Source: Bacillota bacterium
Lineage (GTDB): Bacteria; Bacillota; Clostridia; Lachnospirales; Lachnospiraceae
DNA length: 64,000 nt
Assembly (NCBI GenBank): GCA_023415055.1
Contig: JAEZLZ010000108.1
Span: 1-64,000 of the forward strand
Direction of reading: 5' to 3'
Part shown: piece after piece, positions 1 to 8,080 of the stretch
Layout of the letters: every line of letters begins with the position of its first letter
Numbering within the stretch: the first letter of the stretch is position 1
The notes under the pieces: model-generated
Database searches by the model: none
What the model was told of the DNA's origin: nothing
The model's input: the letters and a program-made list of their open reading frames with translations, nothing else
Position numbers and translations under genes: made by a program

Positions 1-127
1 AATATAGAACAATCAAAGCTGGAGCCACTCATGCCGTGGTCAAAAACACTCCCGGCTGATTGCTACAGCAAGCGTCGCAAATAAGCGACGCTTAAAATTT
101 ACTAGGAGCGTAAGATTTGACGCTTAC
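1..127 (+). mobile_element. 3' end of an IS66-family-like insertion sequence (partial, runs off the left edge)
   Basis: Frame 1 is open from base 1 to a TAA at 82-84 and encodes 27 residues containing LEPLMPWSKTLPADC, which resembles the C-terminal tail of IS66-family transposases (inference from memory of the family). A perfect 9-bp hairpin (70-78 with 85-93) overlaps the stop codon. At 117-127 the sequence TTGACGCTTAC is the reverse complement of GTAAGCGTCAA, and IS66-family terminal inverted repeats typically begin GTAAGCG. The element would therefore end near 127. The other end and any 8-bp target duplication lie outside the window, so the family call is tentative. Confidence 0.5.
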
Positions 128-495
128 GTACCTACTAACGTAGTATTTCCTTTTATTATTATCACATTATAATTGAAAGAAAATTATGTCAATAATTTAC
201 TATAAATTTTTTGATATAGCAGTTTTATTTTTTCTAAACACTCACCAGTTATTTTTCTGGAGGAATTTTGGGTTATCCTTGTTCTATCATAAAAAGGATA
301 ACATCAGGATATCCTTTTTACTTATGACAGCGCGAGACGGGCTTCGAACCAAATCATATCCTACAAAGACTGAAAGGAAAGGGGTACCATCCACTTCTGA
401 TTCATGTGTACATAATATTTTGTTGCATATAGAAAGACTTTATTAATAATTGAGTCAAATTTAAGAAGGTCTGTGAAGAGCTTAACAATTAATAT
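128..495. other. AT-rich non-coding stretch holding a tRNA-derived repeat
   Basis: No convincing gene is present between the IS-like end and the glycosidase stop codon. An open frame at 186-446 has no ribosome-binding site and crosses a tRNA-derived repeat, so it is not called. The only recognisable content is the partial tRNA-Gly/terminator copy at 291-350. Confidence 0.6.
291..350 (-). repeat. Partial duplicate of tRNA-Gly 3' end plus its terminator (attachment-site-like)
   Basis: This stretch matches 2036-2098 with a few mismatches. It carries the terminator hairpin (AAAAAGGATA...GGATATCCTTTTT), the spacer ATGACA and the last about 21 bases of tRNA-Gly, as far as GGTTCGAA in the T arm. 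It stops inside the T loop, which is a common crossover region for integrases that target tRNA 3' ends. Together with the intact tRNA at 2076-2147 it brackets a segment of about 1.75 kb. The mismatches suggest an old integration event. Confidence 0.65.
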
Positions 496-1563
496 TCAAT
501 CTTGTAATTTATCAAATACAAATTTTCCGTAATTTGATGTATCTTTAAAATTTTTAGTGAACATAGGAGGTTCCCAGCCATCATCATACCAGCATGCAAT
601 CCATCCGATATTTTTTCCCTCCAGATATTCTAAAAACGGTTCTCCAAAGAATTTTACATTACCAACTAAATACTTTTGTTTAGTACTATATCTGTTCTCA
701 TCCATGAAACCCCATTCTGTAACAATTACAGGATATTTTTTTGCAATATCTCCAAAGTTATAATCCCAATTATTTTTTGAAGGATATACATGGGTTGCGT
801 ATGCTATATTATTATCATTAATTGGAGAATCTTTTACCCAAGATAAATTGTATGAGTAATCTATTCCTCCGATTATAATTAATTGTTCAGCTCCCGTTTT
901 TCGTATGGTTGCTACAATTTCAGCAGCACACTTAAACCATTCTTTAGAAGTTATCAGAGCAGGCTCATTGTAAATTTCAAATATCACATTAGGAACATCT
1001 TTAAAATAGTTCGCTATCTGTTTCCAAAAATTCAAGGTTAAGTCTTTTGGTATTTCATCAATATCAGGCATTTCATCTCCAACACCAGTCGCAATATTAC
1101 CTATATAGTGAAGGTCAATAATAGCATAATTATTATTTTCTCCTGCCCAAGAGACAATGGGGTCCAGGTATCTCCATAAATAATACTTATCATTTACCCA
1201 TCTATCAGGATGAACTGGTACTCGTATTGCGTTACCACCTGCTTTAAATATTTTTTGGTAGAAAGCTTGATTAAAATTATCCTCATAATCAAGCTTCTGC
1301 GGGTCAGGTGCCATTAACCCTTTAAGGAGAATGGCTTTACCACTTGCATCCATAATTTCATTTTTTTTTGAGTTTAGTCTACTTGGAAACGTTGATATAT
1401 TATCATTTTCAAATATTTCTTTTTGTTTTACTGGAAGCAATTCCTTTTGATTTTCTGAAAGTTGTAACTTTTCATTACCAAATAAACAATCCCAAAATAC
1501 GAATACAATAAACAAGCCTATAATTATAATAGTAATTAATAAGATTTTAATAGACTTTTTCAT
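496..1563 (-). CDS. Membrane-anchored glycoside hydrolase family 5 (endoglucanase-like)
   Basis: A 355-residue protein. Residues about 6-24 form one hydrophobic segment after a short Lys-rich start, so it is a signal anchor or uncleaved signal peptide; no good lipobox is seen. The catalytic domain fits GH5: NAIRVPVHPDRW near residue 111, YNEP at 198-201 with E200 as the expected acid/base, HVYP near 258, and TEWGF at 282-286 with E283 as the expected nucleophile. GH5 enzymes hydrolyse beta-1,4-glucans or mannans; the substrate cannot be read from the sequence. The gene is noticeably more AT-rich than the core genes to its right and lies between the two tRNA-Gly repeats beside an integrase remnant, so horizontal gain is likely. 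Confidence 0.85.
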   Translation of the reverse strand: MKKSIKILLITIIIIGLFIVFVFWDCLFGNEKLQLSENQKELLPVKQKEIFENDNISTFPSRLNSKKNEIMDASGKAILLKGLMAPDPQKLDYEDNFNQAFYQKIFKAGGNAIRVPVHPDRWVNDKYYLWRYLDPIVSWAGENNNYAIIDLHYIGNIATGVGDEMPDIDEIPKDLTLNFWKQIANYFKDVPNVIFEIYNEPALITSKEWFKCAAEIVATIRKTGAEQLIIIGGIDYSYNLSWVKDSPINDNNIAYATHVYPSKNNWDYNFGDIAKKYPVIVTEWGFMDENRYSTKQKYLVGNVKFFGEPFLEYLEGKNIGWIACWYDDGWEPPMFTKNFKDTSNYGKFVFDKLQD

Positions 1564-1699
1564 ACATAATCCCCTTATAAAATAATGTGTAATTTACTTG
1601 CACGCATTAGTTACACCTATTTGCATTATTAATAATACCATAAATAAAATATTTTTACCATGTAATTCCATAACTTGATTACTTGGAAATTAATTTATT

Positions 1700-1864
1700 A
1701 TGAAAGCCCGAGAGCTTAAACTGGATGGCGAATATATCTTTGAAAGAGATGGTGAGTGTTTAACTGCGAGAGCGATAACCTATTGGCTTAGTAAGTATTG
1801 CAGAGATACAGGAATTGCATATAAGAGTCCTCACTGTACGAGAAGGACTACAGATTATGTCTAA
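1700..1864 (+). pseudogene. C-terminal remnant of a tyrosine recombinase/integrase
   Basis: An open frame of 54 codons reads GEYIFERDGECLTARAITYW, then LSKYCRDTGIAYKSPHCTRR. This resembles the region around the His-x-x-Arg box of phage-type tyrosine recombinases. The N-terminal catalytic Arg region and the nucleophile Tyr region are absent, so it is a fragment. It lies about 210 bp from tRNA-Gly, where an integrase remnant of a tRNA-targeted element would be expected. No ribosome-binding site precedes it. Family assignment rests on motif resemblance only. Confidence 0.6.
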
Positions 1865-1898
1865 AGCAATGTTAAAAAACTAGTGCACAATCAGTGCA

Positions 1899-1926
1899 AC
1901 AAAAAATCCCTTGAAAATCAAGGGAT
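1899..1926 (-). terminator. Rho-independent terminator, reverse strand
   Basis: ATCCCTTGA (1906-1914) pairs with TCAAGGGAT (1918-1926). On the reverse strand the stem is followed by TTTTTTG. It lies downstream of tRNA-Gly beyond the nearer terminator at 2036-2065, so it may be left over from a longer tRNA transcript or from the inserted element. Confidence 0.7.
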
Positions 1927-1933
1927 CTCGTAA

Positions 1934-1996
1934 GTGCGAGACGGCGCACGAGGTCCGGTGGACTTCGGTTCTGCGCGGACCGGAGCGGAGCGGAGA
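1934..1996. other. Short GC-rich anomalous segment with nested dyads
   Basis: About 60 bp are strongly GC-rich inside otherwise AT-rich DNA. GGTCCG (1952-1957) pairs with CGGACC near 1977-1982, and next to it is the short direct repeat GGAGC GGAGC GGAG. A further stem (CGAGTCC/GGACTCG) sits at about 2008-2027. On the reverse strand the block contains GTTCGAAT and CGTCTCGC, which echo the tRNA T arm and acceptor 3' side, so it may be decayed tRNA-related DNA. Function unknown. Confidence 0.4.
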
Positions 1997-2035
1997 CATT
2001 CGAACTTCGAGTCCAGGATTGGACTCGAATAAAAT

Positions 2036-2065
2036 AAAAAGGATATCCATCAGGATATCCTTTTT
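2036..2065 (-). terminator. Terminator of tRNA-Gly
   Basis: AAAAAGGATATCC (2036-2048) and GGATATCCTTTTT (2053-2065) form a perfect 13-bp stem with a 4-base loop. It is followed on the reverse strand by TATTTTATT and lies 10 bases after the tRNA 3' end. It is the better-preserved copy of the hairpin at 291-319. Confidence 0.85.
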
Positions 2066-2075
2066 ATTTTATGAC

Positions 2076-2147
2076 AGCGCGAGACGGGATTCGAACCCGC
2101 GACCCTCGCCTTGGCAAGGCGATACTCCACCACTGAGCCACTCGCGC
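2076..2147 (-). tRNA. tRNA-Gly (anticodon GCC)
   Basis: The reverse complement folds as a full cloverleaf: acceptor GCGCGAG with CTCGCGC, anticodon stem TCGCC/GGCGA around the loop TTGCCAA (anticodon GCC), and T arm CGGGTTCGAATCCCG. The discriminator is U and CCA is not encoded. Its 3' end is duplicated at 329-350, so this gene looks like the attachment site of an old integrated element. Confidence 0.95.
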
Positions 2148-2300
2148 ATTATATCATGAACAAAGAACTTGTTCATGATCTTGTTGTGCTTGCTTTGTTT
2201 TCGTAAGCACATGACATAATATACTATAGATTTCTTCGGATGTCAATACCTGAGAGAAAAATTTTTGAATTTTTATTGCAATTTATATTGTTTAAGTAAT

Positions 2301-3065
2301 TTAACCAATTGTTATAGTACAAACGTATTCATTGTTCTGGAACGGTCTGTTCATAAGTGCTTCTGATTTGCTTAAGGAGACATCTACCCATAATTCATCG
2401 GCAGCAATCAGGAAGTTAGCCATCATGATTCCCATATCAATCATCTTGTTATAATCCAGAGCCTTTGCAATGAAGAGATTCTTCTTTGCAAATACATGGA
2501 TACGGTTCTTGTATACCACGAAACGCCAAGGTTGGCTGTTGAAGGCGGAAGGAGAGAGGCGAGCAGCAGCGAGCACCTGTTTGATATCCGGTGTTACTTC
2601 TTCCTTATAGACTATGATATCGCCTTCCGGTAACCGCTTGGCATCGGAGCTGTCTCTGGTTAAGGTGGAATTGGTCTTACCGAAGGCTAGGGCTACGATA
2701 TATTCATATTTCATGGTTGCCTTCAGACCGCTGCCGGGATATGCTACAAGGAAGCAGGTACCTAGACCCTTTGCGGTCAGATACAGGTTAATCTGCTGCA
2801 TCAGGTATCCGGCATTCAGCATGTAATCCTCCTTGACCTCGGAGGAGATGCATAAGTAATAGGGAGCCTTAACATTGAAGGGACCATAGAAGCCCTGCTT
2901 GGCTTCAATATTGCTTACTAATTTAAACTCTACGGCTATGCCCTCTATGAGCATAGGAAGCTTGTTTGCATAATCTAGGAGATCAGCAATGATTTCCCAG
3001 TCCAGCTTTTCCTGCTTAAAATGGCGGATGGATCTTCTGGAGAATATAGCCTCAAATGAATTCAT
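2301..3065 (-). CDS. Nitroreductase-family flavoprotein (TM1586-like)
   Basis: A 254-residue protein of the FMN-dependent nitroreductase superfamily. The N-terminus has FSRRSIRHF, the Arg-Arg-Ser flavin-phosphate site, and residues near 172-184 carry LSPSAFNSQPWRF, the conserved Ser/Asn-Gln-Pro-Trp segment. Two related half-domains in one chain fit the TM1586-type nitroreductases. The substrate is unknown; such enzymes reduce nitro, quinone or other electrophilic compounds with NAD(P)H. It starts 20 bases after the AraC regulator gene on the same strand and is probably co-transcribed with it. Confidence 0.8.
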   Translation of the reverse strand: MNSFEAIFSRRSIRHFKQEKLDWEIIADLLDYANKLPMLIEGIAVEFKLVSNIEAKQGFYGPFNVKAPYYLCISSEVKEDYMLNAGYLMQQINLYLTAKGLGTCFLVAYPGSGLKATMKYEYIVALAFGKTNSTLTRDSSDAKRLPEGDIIVYKEEVTPDIKQVLAAARLSPSAFNSQPWRFVVYKNRIHVFAKKNLFIAKALDYNKMIDMGIMMANFLIAADELWVDVSLSKSEALMNRPFQNNEYVCTITIG

Positions 3066-3085
3066 CTTATCGATAACCCTCTTCC

Positions 3086-3955
3086 TTACTCGCTTGCAAC
3101 ATTTTCTAGCATGGCTCTCTTCTTATAATAAAGGGGGGAGATGCCATAATATTTTTTGAATAGCTTGCTGAAATGATATACATCATCATAGCCGACCTGG
3201 TTCGCAATATTCTTGATGCTATCACTGTCGGAATTCAGCAGGATATCCTTTGCTTTCTCCAAGCGAATCTTAATTAAATAGTTTATAGGTGACTCGCCTG
3301 TCTCCTCCTTGAAAATCTTGGAGATATAGACAGGGCTCAGATACATATTATGTGCAATCTGCTCCAAAGATATCTTGTGCTCATAATTTTCATTAAGATA
3401 ATTTATAATACGGTTAACCGCATAGCTCTTGTTGTAGGATTCAAAATTGCAACCCTTTTGTTCTGATTTCTCTACCTCCGCGATTTCTCGCATGACCAGT
3501 AAAAGCATCTGCATCAGGTGAGTCTTGAGCATAAAGTATTGTCCGGCTTGATTGCTTTCTCGTTCCGCGATCATCGCGTAACAGTGCATCGAGAGCTCCT
3601 GCTTCAGCTCAGCGGCTGTATGCAGAATATAACTATGATCAGGAAGCTCGATGGAATTTGGAAACATGTTCTTAAAATGAAAATCAGTAAAGCCGGAGAT
3701 GAACTCAATCGTTGGCTCTTTCGGATTGGTAACGATATGTGAATGTTTCACGCCGGGATTACAGATGATGAGATCACCGGCCTCCACCTCGAATTCCGTC
3801 CCTTCTACTAGATACTTCCCTTTTCCGGATAAAATATAAGCAAGTTCCGTAAAATCATGGTCATGATATACGCCCTCATTTACCATTTTAACCTTCGAAA
3901 CATAGAAAACGGTTGGATTAAAATCATTGTAGGTCAGATCATAATCAAAAGCCAT
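3086..3955 (-). CDS. AraC-family transcriptional regulator with cupin sensor domain
   Basis: A 289-residue protein from the chosen start. The N-terminal half is a cupin-like sensor (HDHDFTELAYILSGKG, then EAGDLIICNPG) and the C-terminal about 100 residues are the double helix-turn-helix of AraC proteins (ISLEQIAHNMYLSPVYISKI and KNIANQVGYDDVYHFSKLFK). An ATG 21 bases upstream is in frame, but the ATG at 3955 has GGAGG four to five bases before it and is preferred. It is divergent from the ABC exporter at 4253, which makes that pair and the downstream nitroreductase the likely targets. Confidence 0.88.
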   Translation of the reverse strand: MAFDYDLTYNDFNPTVFYVSKVKMVNEGVYHDHDFTELAYILSGKGKYLVEGTEFEVEAGDLIICNPGVKHSHIVTNPKEPTIEFISGFTDFHFKNMFPNSIELPDHSYILHTAAELKQELSMHCYAMIAERESNQAGQYFMLKTHLMQMLLLVMREIAEVEKSEQKGCNFESYNKSYAVNRIINYLNENYEHKISLEQIAHNMYLSPVYISKIFKEETGESPINYLIKIRLEKAKDILLNSDSDSIKNIANQVGYDDVYHFSKLFKKYYGISPLYYKKRAMLENVASE

Positions 3956-4252
3956 AAAGCCTCCATCTACGGGCATTGCCTGTATGTTTCAATAAAATGC
4001 CATCGCCCAATACTCAGTAGTCGGACATAATAGAGATATTATAACATTAGTCGAGAGAATAGGTAAATAATTTTTTGAAAATAAATTAGAATCCTTTTTT
4101 GGGGAAAAGTCAGGAAAACACAAAGTGCGAAAATAGAATATTTTTTGCAATTTTTACTATAGATTTTGCTGAATCAATGAATTATAGTAGCGTTAGTTTG
4201 TCATTGGAGACAATAATAAGAACACTAGGAATGCAAATGAGGAGGAATACAT

Positions 4253-6043
4253 ATGACAGCAATGCAGTGGTTCTTTTCGTTTCTGAAAAAGTACCGCGCC
4301 AAATTGGTCTTTGCAATGGTTTTAGTTACGATCAGCTCCTTGATCGCCATTGTCAATCCCCATATCTCGGGTATCATAGTTGACGAGATTATCGAAGGTG
4401 GTAATCGTAAGATATTACCTATGATGATGGTAATTATGATTGCAACCAATTTGGTTCGTGCGGTAATTAAATATTGGTATCTGGTTATCTTCGAGAGATC
4501 CTCTCAGGGTATGCTATATACAATGCGTGATTTTGTCTATCGTAAGTTATTGGCACAGGACTTTAATTTCTATAACAAGAACCGGACCGGTGATCTTATG
4601 TCCAGGCAGACCGGTGATATGGATGCCATAAGACACTTTGTTGCCTTTGTAATCCATTCTGTTTACGAGAATCTGTTGCTTTTCCTGATAGCCCTGGTAA
4701 TGATCTTCGTTGAGGAATGGAAGCTGGCATTGTGCATGATCGCGGTGCTTCCTTTGACGGCACTTACTACTGCAAAGCAGTTAAAAGCGGTGAAGCCTGC
4801 TTTTCACAATATCCGTCAGCATTTCTCCAGTTTAAATACCTTCGTACAGGAGAATATCAGCGGTAACCGTGTAGTAAAAGCCTTCACCAAGGAAGATTAT
4901 GAGATCGAAAAATTCAATAAAGAGAATGACGGTTATCGGGACGCAGAGCTTGGTGCTGCGAACATCTGGAGAAAATATGTACCGATCTTCGAGTTCTTAG
5001 CCAATGTTCTGTCCATTATCTTGTATCTGGTCGGTGGTATCATGGTAGTGAAAGGCCACATGACCATGGGTAAGTTAGTTACCGTAAGCGGTTATCTGTG
5101 GATGCTGAATCAGCCTCTTCGTCAGGCGGGATGGTTAGCAAATGACTATCAGAGATTTGTAACCTCAGTTGAAAAGATTTACACAACTGTCGAGGTGGAA
5201 CCAGCCATACGGGAACCGGAGCATGCAGTAGCAAAGAAGCGTTTCCACGGAGATATCGAATTCTCCCATGTTAGCTACAATGCGGATGATGAAGTAATCT
5301 TAAGGGATATTAATTTTTGCATCAAGCCTGGTCAGACTGTCGGAATCATAGGAGCTACAGGCTCCGGCAAGTCGACACTAATGAATCTGTTGTGTCGCTT
5401 TTATGATGTCACGGAGGGTGAGATTAAGATTGACGGTATTAATTTGAAGGATATGGATCTGTATTCTCTGCGTGATAATATCGGTATGGCGATGCAGGAT
5501 GTTTTTCTATTCTCGGATACGATCGAAGGAAATATCGCATACGGCAGACCGAATTGCAGCTTTGAAGAGGTAGAAAATGTGGCAAAGATAGCAAATGCCC
5601 ATGACTTTATACTGCAGATGCCACAAGGCTATGATACCATCGTCGGAGAGCGCGGTGTAGGACTCTCTGGTGGACAAAAGCAGAGAATCTCCTTGGCAAG
5701 AGCACTGCTAAAGAATCCATCTATCATTATTCTGGATGATACTACCTCCGCAGTAGATATGGAGACGGAGTCACAGATTCAAAGTGAGTTGGGCTCTCTT
5801 CATGATAATCATACGGTATTTATTATTGCGCACCGTATTTCTTCCATAAAGGATGCGGATCAGATCCTTGTAGTGGATGATGGACGGATCATTGAATTCG
5901 GAACCCACGAAGAATTGCTTGAAAAGAAAAATTATTACTATACCGTATTCCATCACCAGTATGGGGACTTTGATGCCATAGTTCAAGGCAAGACCTTCAG
6001 AAGACATAATGAATGGTTGAAGGGAGGAAGTAAGGTTGGCTAG
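4253..6043 (+). CDS. ABC exporter half-transporter with degenerate Walker B (heterodimer subunit 1)
   Basis: A 596-residue fused membrane/ATPase protein. About residues 15-310 form the six-helix exporter domain and about 335-580 the ATPase. Walker A is GATGSGKST, the signature is LSGGQKQR, and the Walker B region reads IIILDDTTSAVD, with Asp where the catalytic Glu normally sits. The next gene has the normal Glu but an altered signature. This reciprocal pattern is that of heterodimeric multidrug-type exporters such as TM287/288 and BmrCD. AGGAGG lies about 8 bases before the ATG. The substrate is unknown; the divergent AraC regulator may sense it. Confidence 0.92.
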   Translation: MTAMQWFFSFLKKYRAKLVFAMVLVTISSLIAIVNPHISGIIVDEIIEGGNRKILPMMMVIMIATNLVRAVIKYWYLVIFERSSQGMLYTMRDFVYRKLLAQDFNFYNKNRTGDLMSRQTGDMDAIRHFVAFVIHSVYENLLLFLIALVMIFVEEWKLALCMIAVLPLTALTTAKQLKAVKPAFHNIRQHFSSLNTFVQENISGNRVVKAFTKEDYEIEKFNKENDGYRDAELGAANIWRKYVPIFEFLANVLSIILYLVGGIMVVKGHMTMGKLVTVSGYLWMLNQPLRQAGWLANDYQRFVTSVEKIYTTVEVEPAIREPEHAVAKKRFHGDIEFSHVSYNADDEVILRDINFCIKPGQTVGIIGATGSGKSTLMNLLCRFYDVTEGEIKIDGINLKDMDLYSLRDNIGMAMQDVFLFSDTIEGNIAYGRPNCSFEEVENVAKIANAHDFILQMPQGYDTIVGERGVGLSGGQKQRISLARALLKNPSIIILDDTTSAVDMETESQIQSELGSLHDNHTVFIIAHRISSIKDADQILVVDDGRIIEFGTHEELLEKKNYYYTVFHHQYGDFDAIVQGKTFRRHNEWLKGGSKVG

Positions 6044-7835
6044 AAATAAATATGATATCGACGAGACTCTGCAGAGTGAATTTAATTTTTCCCACTTAAA
6101 GCGTTTAGCCACTTACATAAGGCCGTACCGCAGGGATATGATTTTTACGATATTCCTGACGACGATTTCGTCAGCCCTGGGTATGTTAACACCGATCTTT
6201 CTGATGATGATCATAGATAACTATATCCCAAATAAGAATACCAAGGGGATCGTTGCAGTCAGCTTGATTCTTTTGGTCATCTATTTCATCATCTCTGTCA
6301 TAATCCGCGCCAAGACGACCATTACGTCAAGGCTCGGGCAGAACATCATCCATACGATCCGAAGTGATATATTCCGGCATCTGCAGGAGCTTCCATTTTC
6401 CTATTATGATGATAAGCCCCATGGTAAGATACAGGTACGTGTCGTAAATTATGTCAACAGTTTAAGCGATCTTTTATCGAATGGTATCGTCAATACGATC
6501 ACGGATTTGTTCAGCTTATTTTTTATCGTAGGTTGTATGCTCTATATCAATGTGAGGTTAACGCTCCTCTGTCTCTGCGGACTTCCCCTTTTGATGGCAA
6601 TTATTTTCATCATTAAGAAGAAGCAGAGAGTGGCTTGGCAGCTGTCCAGCAATAAATCCTCCAACTTAAATGCTTATATCGCGGAGAGCATTAACGGTAT
6701 TCGTGTTACCCAGAGCTTTACGAGAGAACAGGAGAATATCAAGATTTTCAATACCCTAAGCAATGATTATAGAAATGCCTGGATGCGGGCGGTAAAGCTG
6801 AATTTTCTTCTGTGGCCGGCAATTCAAAACATCGCTACCTGGACGAATGTTGCCGTATATGTACTAGGTATCGCTTGGATGGATAAAGGGGTACGGAGCA
6901 TCACAGTCGGAGCGTTGATCGCAATGACGAGCTACGTCGGACGCTTCTGGGCCCCGGTGAATACACTGGCGAGCTTCTACAATTCCATTCTTACCGCGGT
7001 GTCCTACCTGGAGAGAATATTTGAGACGATTGATGAACCGGTGCTTGTTAAGGATTGTGAGGGAGCAACCTTGATGCCGTCGATCAGAGGAAAGGTAGAA
7101 TTCAAGGATGTTGTCTTCAGCTATGAGGATGGCATTCCGATCCTGAACGGAATTAGCTTTACAGCAAATGCCGGTGATTCCATTGCGATTGTCGGGCCGA
7201 CAGGAGCGGGAAAGACCACGATTATAAACCTGATCAGCCGTTTCTATAATCTGGACTCCGGGTTAATAACGATTGATGAGGTGGATATCAGCAAGGTTAC
7301 GATTAAATCTCTTCGTAAGCAGATGGGTGTCATGCTCCAGGATAGCTTCATCTTCTCCGGAACGATTATGGATAACATCCGGTATGGTAACATGGAGGCA
7401 ACGGATGAAGAGGTGATGGAAGCGGCAAAGACGGTTCGTGCCCATGACTTTATCGTGAATCTGGAGAACGGCTATCAAACACAAGTTAATGAGCGAGGAA
7501 CCAGACTATCCGTCGGTCAGAGGCAGCTGATCAGTTTTGCAAGAGCACTATTAGCTGATCCCAAGATCCTAATCCTTGACGAAGCTACCTCCAGTATCGA
7601 TACCGAGACGGAGATATTATTGCAGGAGGGATTAGGCAAGCTCCTTGCAAACCGTACCAGCTTTATCATCGCTCATCGACTCTCAACAATTAAGACCTCA
7701 ACCTGCATCATGTATGTGGATGGAGGGACGATCCAGGAAATGGGAACGCATGATGAACTGTTGTCAAAGAAGGGATTCTATAGTGAACTGTATTTATCCC
7801 AATATAAATTCCTAGAGAAGGAACACGCAGGTTGA
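6036..7835 (+). CDS. ABC exporter half-transporter, catalytic partner (heterodimer subunit 2)
   Basis: A 599-residue exporter/ATPase protein starting with TTG and overlapping the previous gene by 8 bases, which implies translational coupling. Walker A is GPTGAGKTT, Walker B ILILDEATSSID with the catalytic Glu, and the signature is the non-canonical LSVGQRQL. The degenerate site of the heterodimer would be built from subunit 1's Walker motifs and this altered signature, as in TM287/288. GGAGG upstream in the end of the first gene serves as ribosome-binding site. Confidence 0.92.
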   Translation: MARNKYDIDETLQSEFNFSHLKRLATYIRPYRRDMIFTIFLTTISSALGMLTPIFLMMIIDNYIPNKNTKGIVAVSLILLVIYFIISVIIRAKTTITSRLGQNIIHTIRSDIFRHLQELPFSYYDDKPHGKIQVRVVNYVNSLSDLLSNGIVNTITDLFSLFFIVGCMLYINVRLTLLCLCGLPLLMAIIFIIKKKQRVAWQLSSNKSSNLNAYIAESINGIRVTQSFTREQENIKIFNTLSNDYRNAWMRAVKLNFLLWPAIQNIATWTNVAVYVLGIAWMDKGVRSITVGALIAMTSYVGRFWAPVNTLASFYNSILTAVSYLERIFETIDEPVLVKDCEGATLMPSIRGKVEFKDVVFSYEDGIPILNGISFTANAGDSIAIVGPTGAGKTTIINLISRFYNLDSGLITIDEVDISKVTIKSLRKQMGVMLQDSFIFSGTIMDNIRYGNMEATDEEVMEAAKTVRAHDFIVNLENGYQTQVNERGTRLSVGQRQLISFARALLADPKILILDEATSSIDTETEILLQEGLGKLLANRTSFIIAHRLSTIKTSTCIMYVDGGTIQEMGTHDELLSKKGFYSELYLSQYKFLEKEHAG

Positions 7836-7854
7836 TTTCCTGCGATACTACAAG

Positions 7855-7897
7855 GCCGGTAGCTGGAAGTAAGAAACAGCAGTTACCGGCTTTTTTT
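7855..7897 (+). terminator. Terminator after the ABC exporter genes
   Basis: GCCGGTAGCTG (7855-7865) pairs with CAGC and TACCGGC (7877-7890) across a small bulge and is followed by TTTTTTTATT. It closes the two-gene exporter operon. Confidence 0.85.
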
Positions 7898-8080
7898 ATT
7901 GGATAGGATATGCGATTGCCAGCGTCAAATAAATAGGGTAGAATAAAAAGAAATTGTACCTGCCTGAATCAACAATTTATCATGTATCAAAATGATACAA
8001 TTTATTGTTATAGTAAAGCTACTCTTGATCCATTTAAAGGATTTTGTAATATTATGATTGTAAATGTAAGGAGAAATAAT

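Noticed and set aside
186..446. An open frame of 86 codons near the left end
   Set aside because: It has no ribosome-binding site and runs through the partial tRNA-Gly/terminator copy.
1911..2159. An open frame of 82 codons across tRNA-Gly
   Set aside because: It is antisense to the tRNA and its terminator; the residues come from structured RNA sequence.
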